A stretch of DNA of 64,000 nucleotides, taken from NCBI GenBank assembly GCA_031216445.1, contig CM062205.1, positions 17,135,001 through 17,199,000 on the forward strand, written 5' to 3'. A model generated the notes under the pieces. That model worked only from the letters and a program-made list of their open reading frames with translations. It was not told where the DNA came from and made no database searches. This DNA comes from Lateolabrax maculatus. Taxonomy: Eukaryota; Chordata; Actinopteri; Acropomatiformes; Lateolabracidae. The position numbers were made by a program, and so were the translations under genes. Positions 35,444-48,300 of the stretch are shown piece by piece; the stretch's first letter is position 1, and each line of letters begins with the position of its first letter.

Positions 35444-36080
35444 AGAGTGAGAGAAGAGTCAATGACAGATTCAGTGTTATTGCTTGGATGCTTGTCTTTT
35501 TATGTTTTTTGACCAGATTATGTATGTGATAGGAATTCTGGATTTGTTTATGTATTAAAGGTTTCCAAAAAAAAAAAAAAGGTCCTAAAAATGCAGTCTG
35601 TCTGAGCACCACAATGTCAGTGTTGGATTGATCGTGAAAAAATTAAAAATGGCAGAAAATAGGTTTAAGTGTATATGGGCAAATTCTCAGGATCTGCACC
35701 AGAAACATCACTACTTCATTGGCTAACTTTTCCCCTCTCTTTTATTCAAATCTGAAGTAATTTTTGGGTATCCCTCTCACCACTAACAATCAGGAATAGA
35801 AAAAAAACAACCTGTTTGGTGGTGGTAGTTTGGCTGGCTTGTTAATGCTTGGCTCAACAGACTTGTTTTTATATAAGCAGGATTTTCTGTGGCAGTTACA
35901 TTACAATTTTGCTTTGTATGTAGTTGGTTTCTTAATCTGTCAAAATGCTAGTTTGCTCTTTGAAATGTTTTAAAGACCATGGTTCTCTTTTTTTTATTTT
36001 GTCGTACTTTTGGTAGAAAGTACTTTTTTTTTTGTTGTGCTGTATATAAGCAATAAAAGTGACTTGGGTCATTTGCTATG
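35444..36080 (+). other. tra2b: tra2b 3' UTR
   Basis: Non-coding sequence after the TGA stop with an A14 run at about 35567 and a canonical AATAAA at 36052-36057, the likely poly(A) signal. A second AT-rich candidate lies near 36200. Confidence 0.6.
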
Positions 36081-37140
36081 TTGTTTAGTAACAGTGTGCA
36101 GTATACTGTAATGGTCACATTGCCCTATGGTTTTACAGGCAGGAATGCTGCAGATATTGTCCCATCAAACATTTTATTTTTTATTTTGTTCTCCTGACAT
36201 AAAATAAAAATATTACTGCTTGGACTTAACACATGTCCCCTCATTCTACATCAAAGTGATCTTCCATAATGAAGCCCTGCGTGTCCTGAGTTGAGCATTT
36301 TTACAACTCATGTTCGTTGACCAATGCAATTAATCCTGGATACATAAAACACTTGTGGTGGTGTTAGGTGAGAAATAAATTAATACAATATTTTGGAAAA
36401 AGAAATACAGTGTAAATCAGATACATAATGGTTAAATGGGGCTCGTGTGGTGTCTGTAATGCTGTGTTAACTCCATAAGACAAAATAATATGGGAATATT
36501 ATGTTTTGGCCGCAGCTGGACAGTTTATGTGCAAAGATTGGAGTTTTGTTTTTAGTAACAACTAAACTTCTGCTACAACACCAGGAGAAATCAACATCAA
36601 TAGAAAATGTATTTATGGAAGCCCATTTGCGCCACTGTGATGAGTAAAATAAAGATCCCGTAAGTCATTACTATGAATTAGTATCTCATAATCATGACTT
36701 ATGAAGGCAGGCTCTCCTCTGTGTCTTCTCCAAGCCATGATGGAGAGACAGTGAAGCAGGTGAAGTAAAGATATGGTTTGAGTTAAGGACAACGTGAGCC
36801 TGCTCTGTGCTCAGCTGCAGGGGGGGGGGGGGGGATGTGTCGGAGGGGTTCAGGGTGATTTTAATCGGCACCGTGTTACTAATGATGCATGTTCCTGTTT
36901 AGCAGTAGCGGCTGGAGCTCTGGGTCTCGCACACACCCGAGGTTCACACTTTAAATCTGAAATAGTAAATCTCCCCAGGTCGGTTCGTTGTATGTATGAA
37001 TGCGTGCACGCTCTTGAACGCATCTTGCAGAATCGCACCACGGAGAGGCAAACAGTAAACACTAAACTTTACAAACATATACCTGTTTATTCAAAAATGT
37101 TAGAGTATAAAAACACTAGAAATCAAAATGAAAACAAAAA
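36081..37140. other. tra2b-ola1 intergenic DNA
   Basis: No coding exon is recognised. It contains a G15 homopolymer at 36820-36834 and becomes less AT-rich toward the ola1 promoter. Confidence 0.5.
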
Positions 37141-37602
37141 CTAAACGCAGTATGTCAATTTCTACACGTCTGACGTCACGTTCCAGCTCCTTTCCCAACC
37201 AATCACGGACGCTTCAGGTCAGAACACTTCCGGTTTGCTCTCCAACCTGCCTTTCCACCGGATCGGCTGCTGTGAGCAGACACCGGAGTGAACACCACGT
37301 ACACCATAGGCTTAAAAAATAAGACATAAAGGTAATAAAAGAGGAGTTTTCTCAGCCAAACAGAGTGCGGGCTATGTGTAATGACTGGAAAATGCAGATA
37401 TTCTGTCTTAACAGGTCGCCAGGAGCGGTTTCAGTCATCCAGTGGCTACCGTTAGCACGCTGTGTTTGAATGCCTGGACACGTTTTCAGGGCAGCTAGCT
37501 CGCTTCTGGCAGGGCTGAGGTGTTTAAAATAAGCCAAACAAGCTGTGGTGAAATATTTTGACATGTGGTCATGGTGTAACCGACTTGTTGTTACTTTCGC
37601 AG
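37141..37602 (+). promoter_or_regulatory. ola1: ola1 promoter and non-coding first exon
   Basis: A consensus CRE (TGACGTCA, 37171-37178), a CCAAT box (37199-37203) and an ETS site (ACTTCCGG, 37226-37233) occur within 65 bp. The coding sequence opens exactly at a splice acceptor (ttactttcgcag|ATG), so a 5' non-coding exon is required. Candidate donors are GTGAGC at 37272 and GTAATA at 37332. Confidence 0.7.
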
Positions 37603-40600
37603 ATGCCTCCCAAAAAGGTAGAGGCCCCGAAGCAGCCTCCATTGATTGGGCGATTTGGAACCTCTCTGAAAATTGGAATTGTGGGATTACCTAATGTCGG
37701 GTGTGTACATGTTACTAGTAATGTTGGGTTCATCATTCATGGTGTGTTATTGTGCTTCTGTTGACACTCTCCTGACTTCCCGCTGCAGGAAATCCACCTT
37801 TTTCAATGTGCTGACCAAAAGCCAAGCTGCTGCGGAGAACTTCCCATTCTGCACGATTGACCCAAATGAGAGCCGGGTACCAGTTCCCGATGAGCGCTAT
37901 GATTTCCTCTGCCAGTACCACAAACCAGTCAGGTGTGTGTTGTGGCAGTGTGTGTCGACAGTGACAGCTGGCTGCAATTTGTCCAGTATCCATGGATTTC
38001 TGTCTCACTGACTGACTTGTCTGGCTGTTTTTGTTTCTTTTAGTAAGGTTCCAGCTTTTCTAAACATTGTGGACATTGCCGGTCTGGTGAAGGGAGCTCA
38101 CGCAGGACAGGGACTTGGAAACGCCTTCCTGTCCCACATCAGCGCCTGCGATGGCATCTTCCACATGACTCGTGAGTTGTCAGTACTACTGCCTGCAGCT
38201 GCTGTGTAGTAACAACTGAGTAGGGTGGACAGGTGTAAGGAGGGGACGTTAAGACACATTACTACACTTCTTAAAGGGGAACAAGGCCCATTTAAAGAAT
38301 CCACTCATGTTATGCCTGTGGCCCAGACAAGTTGATATGGCCACTCCCTGTTTAATATAATCTGTCCCATAGCGGGGTATCAAACCATAATACCTTATGA
38401 TATCAAACTATCACGTACCCAAAACAAATTTGTAATATTGCTTACTTATTGTCAGATCTGATAGTTCCGGATGTAAATACATTTTTGCCATTTAAAACCT
38501 TATATGGCTACTTTTATTTTGTTTAACATTTGAGGACTTGAACAAAAAAAGGAATTGGAAGAAGTATTGTTTTGGTATCGGAAACAAAGTATTGTGTCAA
38601 CGCAATTATTCAGTCCAACTCTTTTCTAAAGCTAGAATTTACCAATTTGACGTTTTTATAAGAATTTAGGTTTTTCTGTCCTCAACCTCAACTAAAAGTC
38701 TTAGAGGTCAACAAAATGAATGTCCCGTTCATCGCTTTTTGAAGTTTTGTTCACAAGATTTTACGCCCCAGTAATATCAGTTCCCAACTTTGGGATTCAG
38801 GAATAACATAGTTGATTTTGTAAAAAGGTGAAATTCACCTGTAATAATAATAAATGGCCCTCAGATTCCAAAGTGTGTGAATATTTGTAATAGGCGGACT
38901 GCATCTGTCAATGCTTGTGTCTTTAAGGTGCGTTCGATGATGAGGATATTATCCACGTGGAGGGTAACGTCGACCCAGTAAGGGACATTGAGATCATCCA
39001 CGAGGAGCTGCGACTAAAGGACGAGGAAATGATCGCTCCAATCCTTGACAAACTGGAGAAAACTGCCGTCCGAGGAAGTGACAAAAAACTGAAACCTGAA
39101 TATGTAAGTAAAGTGTTTGTCCGGTTTCACATTTGTTTCACTATTGGTCACTATTGGGGGATTCTAAGAGATCAGTTTGTAAACATCATATAACTTGCTG
39201 CTTCTTGCTTCAGGATATCATGTTGAAGGTAAAGAACTGGATAGTGGATGAGAAGAAACACGTCAGATTCTACCACGACTGGAACGACAAAGAGGTAATA
39301 AGTTATGTATGCAGGTGCTTGAATGTGTTTGTGTGAAAGCTAGTGTGTCTGTAAGTGTTTGGTGTAATATTCCTTAAAAATAGTACTGGGCTGATGTATG
39401 GATATGTGGAAAGACACAGTGTATTCTCATTTATAGTTTTTTCATATCAAAAAGTCTGTTTCTGTCAGCCTTTATTGCATCCTCGTTTGTTATATTCCAT
39501 ATTTTCCACCTCAGTGTATTATGTGTAAACTTTATGGTCGTTATCACGTTTTATTTTTAGTTTTTGTAATTTCTGCCATTTTGCTCATTTTTTTTCTAAT
39601 GCCCAAACTTAAAATGCACATACACAAATCCAGTAATTGGTAAGTTGGCTTTCTCTGTGGTCAGCTTGTTTTCCCGATGGACAGAGTATCTCACAAGATC
39701 ATCTCATTAGTAGGATGTCACCTGAGAAATTCAGTTAATTGAGTTTTTGAAGACTAAACTGTATTTTTATAAATACAAAATGAATATAAATTCTCTCCAC
39801 AGATTGAGGTGTTGAACAAATACCTGTTTCTGACATCCAAGCCCATGATCTACCTGGTTAATCTCTCAGAGAAGGATTACATCAGAAAAAAGAACAAGTG
39901 GTAAATTTGCTTTCACCAACCCAGTGTGTATGAGTATGTAGATACTGTTGAACATTCAGGATCACTCACCCTGCTACCTGTTTTTCTCAGGTTGGCGAAA
40001 ATCAAGGAGTGGGTAGACGCCCATGACCCCGGTGCCATGGTCATTCCCCTGAGTGGAGCTCTCGAGTCGAAACTGCAGGACATGGAGGAGGAGGAGAGGA
40101 ATAAGTACTGCGAGGAAGTAAAAACACAGAGGTGAGACATGAACAAACTACGCAGCAATAAATAGCGCAATTATCAGGATGAGAAATGGTGTAAATGCCA
40201 CGTAGGTCTGCAACTTAACGATTATTATTTATTGATTAATCTTTCAATTATTTTCACAATTAATTGTGAAGGTGACGTTGTCAAATTGGCTGTTTTGTTT
40301 GACCAACAACTAAAAATCCCAAAGCAATTACATGTAAATTAATTCAAATTTCAACCATTTGAGAACCGAGAAACCTGGAAGATGAATAAACACCTGATTA
40401 TCAACATTTTTGATAATACTGTTAATTTGCTGTTAAATTTCATATTGATCAACTAATTGTTAAATCACTCGTCCCAAATACATAGATGTGCATCAGATTC
40501 TCTTGGTCAAAGTGGAACAGAGATTGACAGCTTATTGAATGACATTACCTCAGTGTGTAATGGGAATGCTAGTATGTAGGGCCAGGGCCTTGCCACATTG

Positions 40601-41989
40601 AAATGCCATATGAATGTTATTCATTAATCTTGTTTTTTTCCTGTTATGACAAAACAAAGTGTATGTAGTGCAAAAGGCCTTTGAGTCGACTGATGCTGAA
40701 TAATTAAATAAGTCTTGCACCATTGTGTAATTTTGTTTAAAAATACAATAACCTTTTAAAGATACATTATCCTCTACCATCATTGCTTCTCTGTGTGTTT
40801 CTAGTGTTCTGACCAAAATAATAAAGACCGGCTATGCAGCACTACAGCTGGAATACTTCTTCACGGCGGGACCAGATGAGGTGCGAGCGTGGACCGTCAG
40901 GGTAAGTGCCTTTTGTCCCCCAGGATTAACTCTTGATAGATCCTTCAGTCTGTTGTTGTTGTTGTTATTATTATTTACTGTTGTTTTAAAGTGTCATTTA
41001 CAGTTAATTTCTTTAAAGCAGAATAAATAGTCTGTAACGTGTTAATAAGTTTGTAAAACAAAGTTACATTTCAAGATTTTTATTTGATTTGATATTTATT
41101 TACTTATCTCAACTAGTAAAGGTGTCATTGTGGTCAACAATGGTATATATTATATTTATTAGTGATAAGTGGTGGAACAACGAATTCTGTCATTGTATCA
41201 TGATATCTTTTCTGTCTGGCAAATTCATCTTGCTAATTTGCAATGATTTGAGAACGTTACTACACATAAATGGCATTTATTGATATATACATCGGAGAAC
41301 ATGCTCCAGTTTTGCATAATTTTTCTTAATGTTTGTGTTTTGGCTGCTAGTATTTTATTACGTATTTGCGGCATTTCTGGATTTGGATTTTCTCAGCCTT
41401 ATAATCAGACTGAATTTCAGTGTAATATCTAATTTCATCTTTCACTATTCTCTTAAAATCGGATACGTAGGCAGCAGTTCAGGCTAGCATTTACGTTTTT
41501 TTTTGCTTTACAAGAGGTACACTATAATGTCTTATCTACGATAAATGTATTCAAGGTGGCATTGTGTTAATGTCTTTAGATGTATGTAGGTGTGTTTATG
41601 TTCTGTTTTGCTCCAACAGAAAGGATCCAAGGCTCCTCAAGCAGCAGGAAAGATCCACACTGACTTTGAGAAAGGCTTTATCATGGCCGAGGTGATGAAG
41701 TTCAATGACTTCAAAGAGGAGGGCAGTGAAAATGCAGCCAAGGTGTGTGTTTTGAATAGAGCTGGATTATAAGCTTGAACTGGTGCACTGTTGAATTTCT
41801 GCCAATAACTAAGCTGACACTTTGAGAAATGTCCTTGAATAGAATTTAAATGTGTCCTCTTTGATTGTATTCCCTCATTCACAGGCTGCTGGGAAATACA
41901 GGCAACAGGGCAGGAACTACGTCGTGGAGGACGGGGACATTATCTTTTTCAAATTCAACACACCCAATGCACCTAAAAAGAAACCATGA
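37603..41989 (+). CDS. ola1: Obg-like ATPase 1
   Basis: Cytosolic P-loop NTPase of the Obg/YchF family that prefers ATP; it is linked to translation and stress responses. The P-loop GLPNVGKST is split by intron 1; switch II is DIAGLVKGAHAGQGLGN; the G4 motif is NLSEKD rather than NKxD, the feature that explains ATP preference in this subfamily. A coiled-coil insert (exon 4) and a C-terminal TGS domain (YFFTAGPDEVRAW, TDFEKGFIMAEV) follow. Coding exons: 37603-37700, 37789-37932, 38044-38171, 38928-39103, 39214-39294, 39803-39900, 39991-40131, 40805-40901, 41620-41742, 41885-41989. They join to exactly 396 aa, the family length. Introns contain only the repeats listed. Confidence 0.97.
38360..38620. 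repeat. Diverged 'GGTATC/GATATC' repeat in ola1 intron 3
   Basis: Shares AAGTATTGTTTTGGTAT and neighbouring GTATC words with the hAT-like insertion in sp3 (around 47375-47400), suggesting fragments of one family. Confidence 0.4.
40205..40480 (-). repeat. Dispersed repeat family A, copy 4
   Basis: Minus-strand copy in ola1 intron 7: starts GTCTGCAACTTAACGATTAT on plus, includes TTGTTTGACCAACAACTAAA and ends TTGATCAACTAATTGTTAAA. Confidence 0.6.
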
Positions 41990-42840
41990 GACCACACAGT
42001 CACCAGAGGGAGAGCTCAGAATACAGTTTAGTTGGGCTTCAATGAAGTACACTGTCTGCTGGTTTTCATGTTTCTCGTATCATTATCAGCTCACGACCTG
42101 GTTGGCCAGAGGTATTTATTCAGCTGGCCTCCAAGGCCTGGACCAGAATCTATTGAAATAACTCTATATAATAACGTTTCTATACAATAAAAGCACACAT
42201 TCCTACCTGTAATATTTTGAGCAAATTGCCAATTAGCATCATTTTAGTATTTTTCCCTAAAATTAAAAAGATTTCTCAGTTCCTCTATGCCTTTTCTCTA
42301 AAGTCATAATCCCTTATCCAGTAATGCTAAAATATAAGGTGTCTATAAACGTTTGTGTGGTGCTGTGTTCACTAATGAGAGAAAATGAAAGCCACCACTC
42401 AGTGTTACACTTCAGGCCACACTGTGCTATATTCTGAGGGGGAAAGATGTTGTTATTTTAGAAATAGCTAAGCAGGCATCCCTGACAATGCCTGATCAGA
42501 CACCTGAATGGAGAATGTTGCTCTACACACCGCTTTTATTAACTTAGTTTGGGCTCGTTAAAAAAAACCTGACTCTTCACATTATGAACTCCACCCTGCG
42601 TAACGAGACAATGCTTCATTGTGAATCAGCTACAGGAGTGCTCTGTGGATCATCTGGACTCTACTGCTTGTTTCACCTCTTCTCGCTGCCTCCATGTGAA
42701 TATTTTCAAGAATACCTAACAATCCTCTCACCAAACATCTTGCCAAATTGTGGAAAAAAAATAATAAAATCCTCTGCACCTATGGGAACCAGGATAAAAT
42801 AAATGTCATTCTCATCAAAATGCATGTGTCAATAAAAGGA
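41990..42840 (+). other. ola1: ola1 3' UTR with two poly(A) signals
   Basis: AATAAA occurs at 42186-42191 and again at 42831-42836, so short and long 3' ends are both possible. No coding signal. Confidence 0.6.
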
Positions 42841-44700
42841 GATAGACCTGTTGTTGCTTTGTGTATTTCTGATTTTTCCTCATGTTAGACGCTTAAGTCA
42901 CAACTCAAGGGAATAAAGTAATGTGCAGGAATATGTAACCTGGACTGTGCCACTGGATAATTGTGGCTGTTATAGTGAGATTACAATCAGATAATAACTT
43001 GATGAATTTAAACAAGGTATTTTAAATTGGATGACTGAATTTGTCCTTAAATGAAGCAGTAATGAACTTGAAGTTAAAAAAACATCAGCTGCCTCTAAAG
43101 TGATCAGAAAATGCAAACAATGTTAAAGCAGGAAGGAAATTAAAGTAATTTTATTTGCAAATATTTCCTGTTAAATGATAAATTGACTAATCATTTTTTG
43201 TACTTACGTCTGCCTGTTAGGATCCACTCAACAGCTTTTCTGCTTTCCATCATATCAGCAGATGAACTTACCCATGTCATGAAAATGTAGGTGTTTTTAA
43301 AATTTTTTAAACACTTCTTATCAAAGTTGACTTAAAGGTTTATAAATATTTTTATGGAAAAGTATTTTCAATGTCCTTCATGTAACGTGACCCAGTCGCA
43401 TCAAATAAATTCCAAAATGTATCATCACACAGGCCACATCTCTTCATTTTTGATTTTAGTGCTTTTTGAACATTTTGATGGACTATTCATGATTTATTTT
43501 CAATAGCTTCCATGTAATGTGATGCAGTCTCTCCAAATCAATACCAGAATTGATTACTATGTAGGCCACATAAGACACACCTCTTTATATTGGATTTAAG
43601 TGCCACTAGAGGTAGTGACTCTAAATCAATATCTACATGTATCACTAAATAGACAAATAGGAGACACCCCTATTAGTGCTTTTAATTTTAATACATATTG
43701 TTATGGAAATCACAAATATTTTCTATAAAAAAAATTAGAAGCACTAAAATCCAATATGGGTCCTATGTGGCCTGTGTAGTAATCATTTCTGGTATTGATT
43801 TGGAGTCACTGCCTCACATTATATAAAAGCTCTTTTTTTTATATAAATCCTGAATATTTCCATAAACATACATATATGTAAAATAAATAAATTACACATT
43901 GGATATCAAAACGATATCAAAAGTGTGCTACATGAAATAAATTTGGTATACTTTTTATGATCACTTTCGCCAGAACAGTCAAGTCAGCGTGAAGGTTTTG
44001 AAATTACACTGACACAAAAACAATCAAACTAATTTACTGATGGTCCCTAAATCAGCCTCCAGCGGTTGAGCTCAGAGATCCCGGAGGTGAGCCGAGTCTG
44101 ACCGTCCTCCGGCTGCAGACACCCGGGGAAACTGAGCAGGGAGACGCCGCTGGGTCCGTTTAGTTTCTAGCTGTGATCACTTTGACTTCACTTGATTAAA
44201 GAGTTTGCGGAGCTGCGGATGGTCACAGTTATTCGGAGCAAACTTCATCTGCTGATAAAAGCGTTTATTCATTTTCTGAAAATCACGAGCTCGGGCAAAA
44301 TTAGTGCTAGTGAAGTAAAATTACGCGTTTATGAGAAGTTGAAAGGAATTTTTTTTTCACTTTAGACAAGAAATAAAGTGTTGTTACCGGCTACTAGTTA
44401 GTGAAACGTTAAGGCCGTAATATATATTTTCGAACTGTTGTAGTAATGGAGGCCAACTGACGACTTACAGTAACATACGTAACCAAAACTTTAAAAACTA
44501 AACTCCCATCGAATGTTTATTAAGCGTTATGGTGAAGAGAAACCACTGCATAAAAACAAACAACCAACATTTAGCGCATATAACTTGATTTCACACGAAA
44601 AAGGGTCAAATAACGAGCATATTTTGAACACAAACGCGCTGTTTTTCCAACGTATTTCTGTTGAGGATTCAACGACTGCATTCCATCTCCGCTCTCGCTC
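42841..44700. other. ola1-sp3 intergenic DNA
   Basis: No gene recognised. It contains the compound repeat array at 43384-43825 and turns GC-richer from about 44050, possibly the distal sp3 promoter. Confidence 0.5.
43384..43825. repeat. Compound array of direct and inverted ~100-bp units
   Basis: Diverged direct units lie at 43384-43475, 43503-43605 and, partially, 43610-43690. A fourth unit at 43741-43825 is inverted relative to them. Inverted arms 43531-43605 and 43741-43812 share the core CAAATCAATACCAGAA, GGCCACATA and GGATTTAAGTGC (or complements). The structure could fold into a long hairpin. The repeat family is not identified. Confidence 0.7.
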
Positions 44701-45364
44701 GACAACAAACAGGAAACGCACGTCCTATTAAAAGTGATTGACGTCCCGGCCAGCCAGTGACGTCCGCCGAGCCCGGCGCTCAGCCAATCGCCTCAGAGAA
44801 GAAGGGCGGGACGTCCTGTAATGTGATGCAAATTCGACCGTCAAGCTTGTTAGTCCCACCTTTTTGTGTTTCCCGCACCGTCAATCAAAATAGAAAAAAA
44901 TCGACCCGAATTCACCGATCAACACTAGCCCGCCTTTGATAAAATAATCATGTTTGGAGTTTAGTTGATCAGATAATCCTCCCGGTTACTACCACTCACG
45001 CTATGACTGGTACGTAAACACGTAGCGCATCGAAGCGTGCAACTAATCGGTGAGTTTGTGCGACCTACAGCGAAGCAAGCTGCGTCTTTTTTATCTTTTG
45101 CTCTGCTGCTAACTAGCTAGATATGGTTAGCTAACGGAGCTAGGTGGCTAGCCGCGGAGTTGACAAAGTAAACAGTCAATCGGGGCCGAAATCGCCCCGG
45201 AATCTGCGCTGCAAAGTTGAATTTCGCAGTCAGCCCCTTTTGGACTGGAGAGTGGGGATGCTTTGCGGGCTTTTCTGGCAGGCAGGAGTTGAAGATTATA
45301 GAGTTTTGTTGAGTTTCCCCCTGTCTCTCTGCTAGCGCCAGAGCAGCCTCTGAAACAAGGAGAA
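44700..45364 (+). promoter_or_regulatory. sp3: sp3 promoter and 5' UTR
   Basis: Within about 100 bp lie two TGACGTC half-CREs (44739, 44758), a CCAAT box (in 44781-44790), a GC box GGGCGGG (44804-44810) and an octamer ATGCAAAT (44826-44833). A GC box upstream of an Sp-factor gene would allow autoregulation, which is an inference. Confidence 0.6.
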
Positions 45365-48300
45365 ATGGCGTCCGCGGACGTGGACAGCAGTCAAAGCGAG
45401 TTTCTGCAACCCGGCGGCGCAGCGGAAACACAGGTATCCGACATTTTCTAGCTCGTCTTTCTCGCTCGCTTTCGATTGCTGGTTGTGTTTTTGAGAGCAT
45501 GAAGTTCACACGTTTTTAAATTTTGATGGCATGGGGTGAAAGCCGTACACTTCCTGTGTTCCCCTCAATAACGGCCACCCACTTTACCCCTGTAAAACCC
45601 GCCCATAGTGGGTAGGACACTGAAGTCAGTCACTTGGGTCGGCTCGCTGGAAGATAGCCGGTGCACACTGGGCTGGGAGGATGCCGGGGGTGTGATAATG
45701 TCTCAGGGATAGCGTCCATAATCAAAACTGTAGCGTTCAGTTGTGTTGTAATAGCCACCCATCCCCCACACCCTGCTCTCGGCCATTTCTGAGCCTGTTA
45801 TCTTCACTCTGCGGGCTGGTGGCCGCGTCTAGCTGGTGCCTGTTTCATCGTCCATCCTTTTGCATCAGCACAAATCCTACATGGCCCCACCACCCCCAAG
45901 ATTTACCCTGTCTCTGAATCCATAACTGATTTTCCAGACAATAGCCATGCTTGTTCCCTGTTCCTGTGATCCAGTCTAAAGATGGAAAGGTGTGATCTGT
46001 GTCCTTAATCTGAGTGTCAATTTTACCCGCAGACGACAGATATGTCAGCCATTCAGTTGACGGGTTCAGACCGCTGGGAGGTTTTAACTCCTGTCTCAGC
46101 TGGGAAAGAAGACCAGGGAGTCGTTCACATTTCAAACTCGGGGATTGTAACGTCCAACGGGCAGTATGTGCTTCCTATTGGGAGTCTTCCCAGCCAGCCC
46201 ATTTATGTCACAGCATCTGGGAATGAGTCTGCAGCCAATGGAGTGTCGGGCATTCAGTATCAGGTAAAAAAAAAAAAAAAATTAAAAAATAGACAGAAGC
46301 ACGGTGAAGATACAATAGGGGTGCTGTTCGGGTGATGATCTTGCTCAAAACTATTGCTGCTTCCTCTAGGTCATCCCCCAAATCCAAAATGCAGATGGGA
46401 CACTTGCAGGGTTCTCGACACAGGGATTGGATGATGGCACGGGGCAGATCCAGCTCCTCCAAGACGGCCACGGTAGCATCGGAATCAGCTGTGCCACGAC
46501 GACGACAACAGACCTCCTGACGCAGGGGGGGCAAGTACAGTCAATCCAAGGCGTCTCGCTGGCTGGGGGGTCCGCGTACACCGGCACGGTACCTGTAGGG
46601 CTGCCCAGCAACATAACGTTCGTCCCTATAAACAGTTTGGATCTGGAGTCTCTAGGGCTGACCGGAGCGCAGACGGTCCCCATCGCAACTGGGGTAACGG
46701 CTGAAGGTCAGCTGATCATGAGCGGGCAGGACACTGGCACCAAACAGTCGCTGGTGACGGTGAGCGACGCCAACACCAATCCTGAACTCTACGTGCCAAC
46801 CACCACTTCCTCCTCCAACTCCTCCCATCTACCAGAGACCATCGACGGCACCGGGGTCCTGACCCAGGCAACCGCCGTGTCCGCGGGCGTGTCCGACCCC
46901 TCCTCCTCGGCGAACTTCAACTCCCACAACCACCTGCAGCAAATCCAGGTCAGAGTGCGTGTGTCTTTAGCACCGTGTCGTGTGTATGTGTGTCAGGCCT
47001 GCGTGCTTTAAGGCAGTGGTTCTCAGCCTGGATGAGGAAAAATCTGATGGGTCACGAGACTTTATTTTTGATTTCTTTGTGAGATGCTTGACGCTTTCAC
47101 CTCTTCAGGCCTTAAAATCAAACAATCTGAGGAGGAAAACTTACTTTTTTGCCACACTAAGGCCACAACTGGTGATGAGTAGGCCAGTGCTTTGGCCTAA
47201 ATACTGTCTTGTTACTGGCCAAATTGTGTCACAGAGTATTAGAAACAATACAATTACTGAAAGCTGGCCCTGAATGGGAAAGTTCTTGTACAACTAGTCA
47301 AGTGTAGACAACACTTAACATTTAAGAACTTTGGCTTCTTTAGTTAATTATTATCCTAAAGTAAGGTATCAAAAAAAAGTATTGTTTTGGTATTGGTATC
47401 AAAACCCAGGACACATTAGTATCTAGAAATTTCAAATTATACCAAGCCCTAACAATGATGGGTATTAAGTAGATGTTGGTTTGTTTTAAGGGGTCACAAG
47501 CCAAAAAAAGCTTTGAAATGACTGCTTTAGGGCCACACTAGAGCCCACTGTTTTCATGCTATGTGTGGTTCCATGTGTCTGTATCTCATTGGAATTTCAC
47601 TTCCTGCTTTTTGAAGCTTTGTGTGTGCTGTCTTGCACATGTTTATATAATGTATAACTACAGTTGGTAGTTAGAGACTGCTAGAATGGTGCATTTATAA
47701 GCAGTCATATAGATAGGAAAAAATACTTTTATGATTAGATGTCAGCTTGTCAATGCAAGCACAACCAGCTCTCAAGTGTTCGGAGCTGTATTGTCAGCAG
47801 CCACACACATTTCTTGGCCTGTGAGAAATGCTTTGGCTTGCAATTTATTAACGTGATTAAGGCTACCTATCAACTGTACTGTTAAACTAGAACCTCGTAG
47901 AAATATGACGTGAATGCCGCTTTCTCAGCCTTTGTGTGTGATTGTAATTTATTTTGCTGTTTGCTTGCTCTGCAGGTCTCATCCTCTAACGCCACCACTA
48001 TCTCGCAGCCCATCCTGCAGCTGTCTGGGGACAGTCAGGCCCAGATAGCCCAGGTGGCTCAGGGTCAGGACATGAGCGGAGGAGGAGGCCAGACTCTGCA
48101 GAGTGTGCAGCTGGTCAACCCGGGGACATTCCTCATCCAGGCCCAGACTGTCACTGCTACTGGACAGATCCAGTGGCAGACCTTCCAGGTAACCTATAAG
48201 GAGTGTATAAGAAGCAGCAAAGTGGCCTACAGAAGTCTCCTATGAGCATTGTTTAAGTAGAATGTTGTGTTTTTGTGCTGTAGAAGATGTCAGATTACTA

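Noticed and set aside
35560..35582. A14 run after tra2b as a sign of a processed pseudogene
   Set aside because: tra2b has intact introns and frame here; the run is simply within the 3' UTR.
45117..45509. 130-codon minus-strand frame over sp3 exon 1
   Set aside because: Antisense shadow of a GC-rich promoter and exon; no homology recognised.
46208..46683. Minus-strand frames opposite sp3 exon 3
   Set aside because: Low stop density follows from the Gln/Thr/Ser codon bias of the sense strand.
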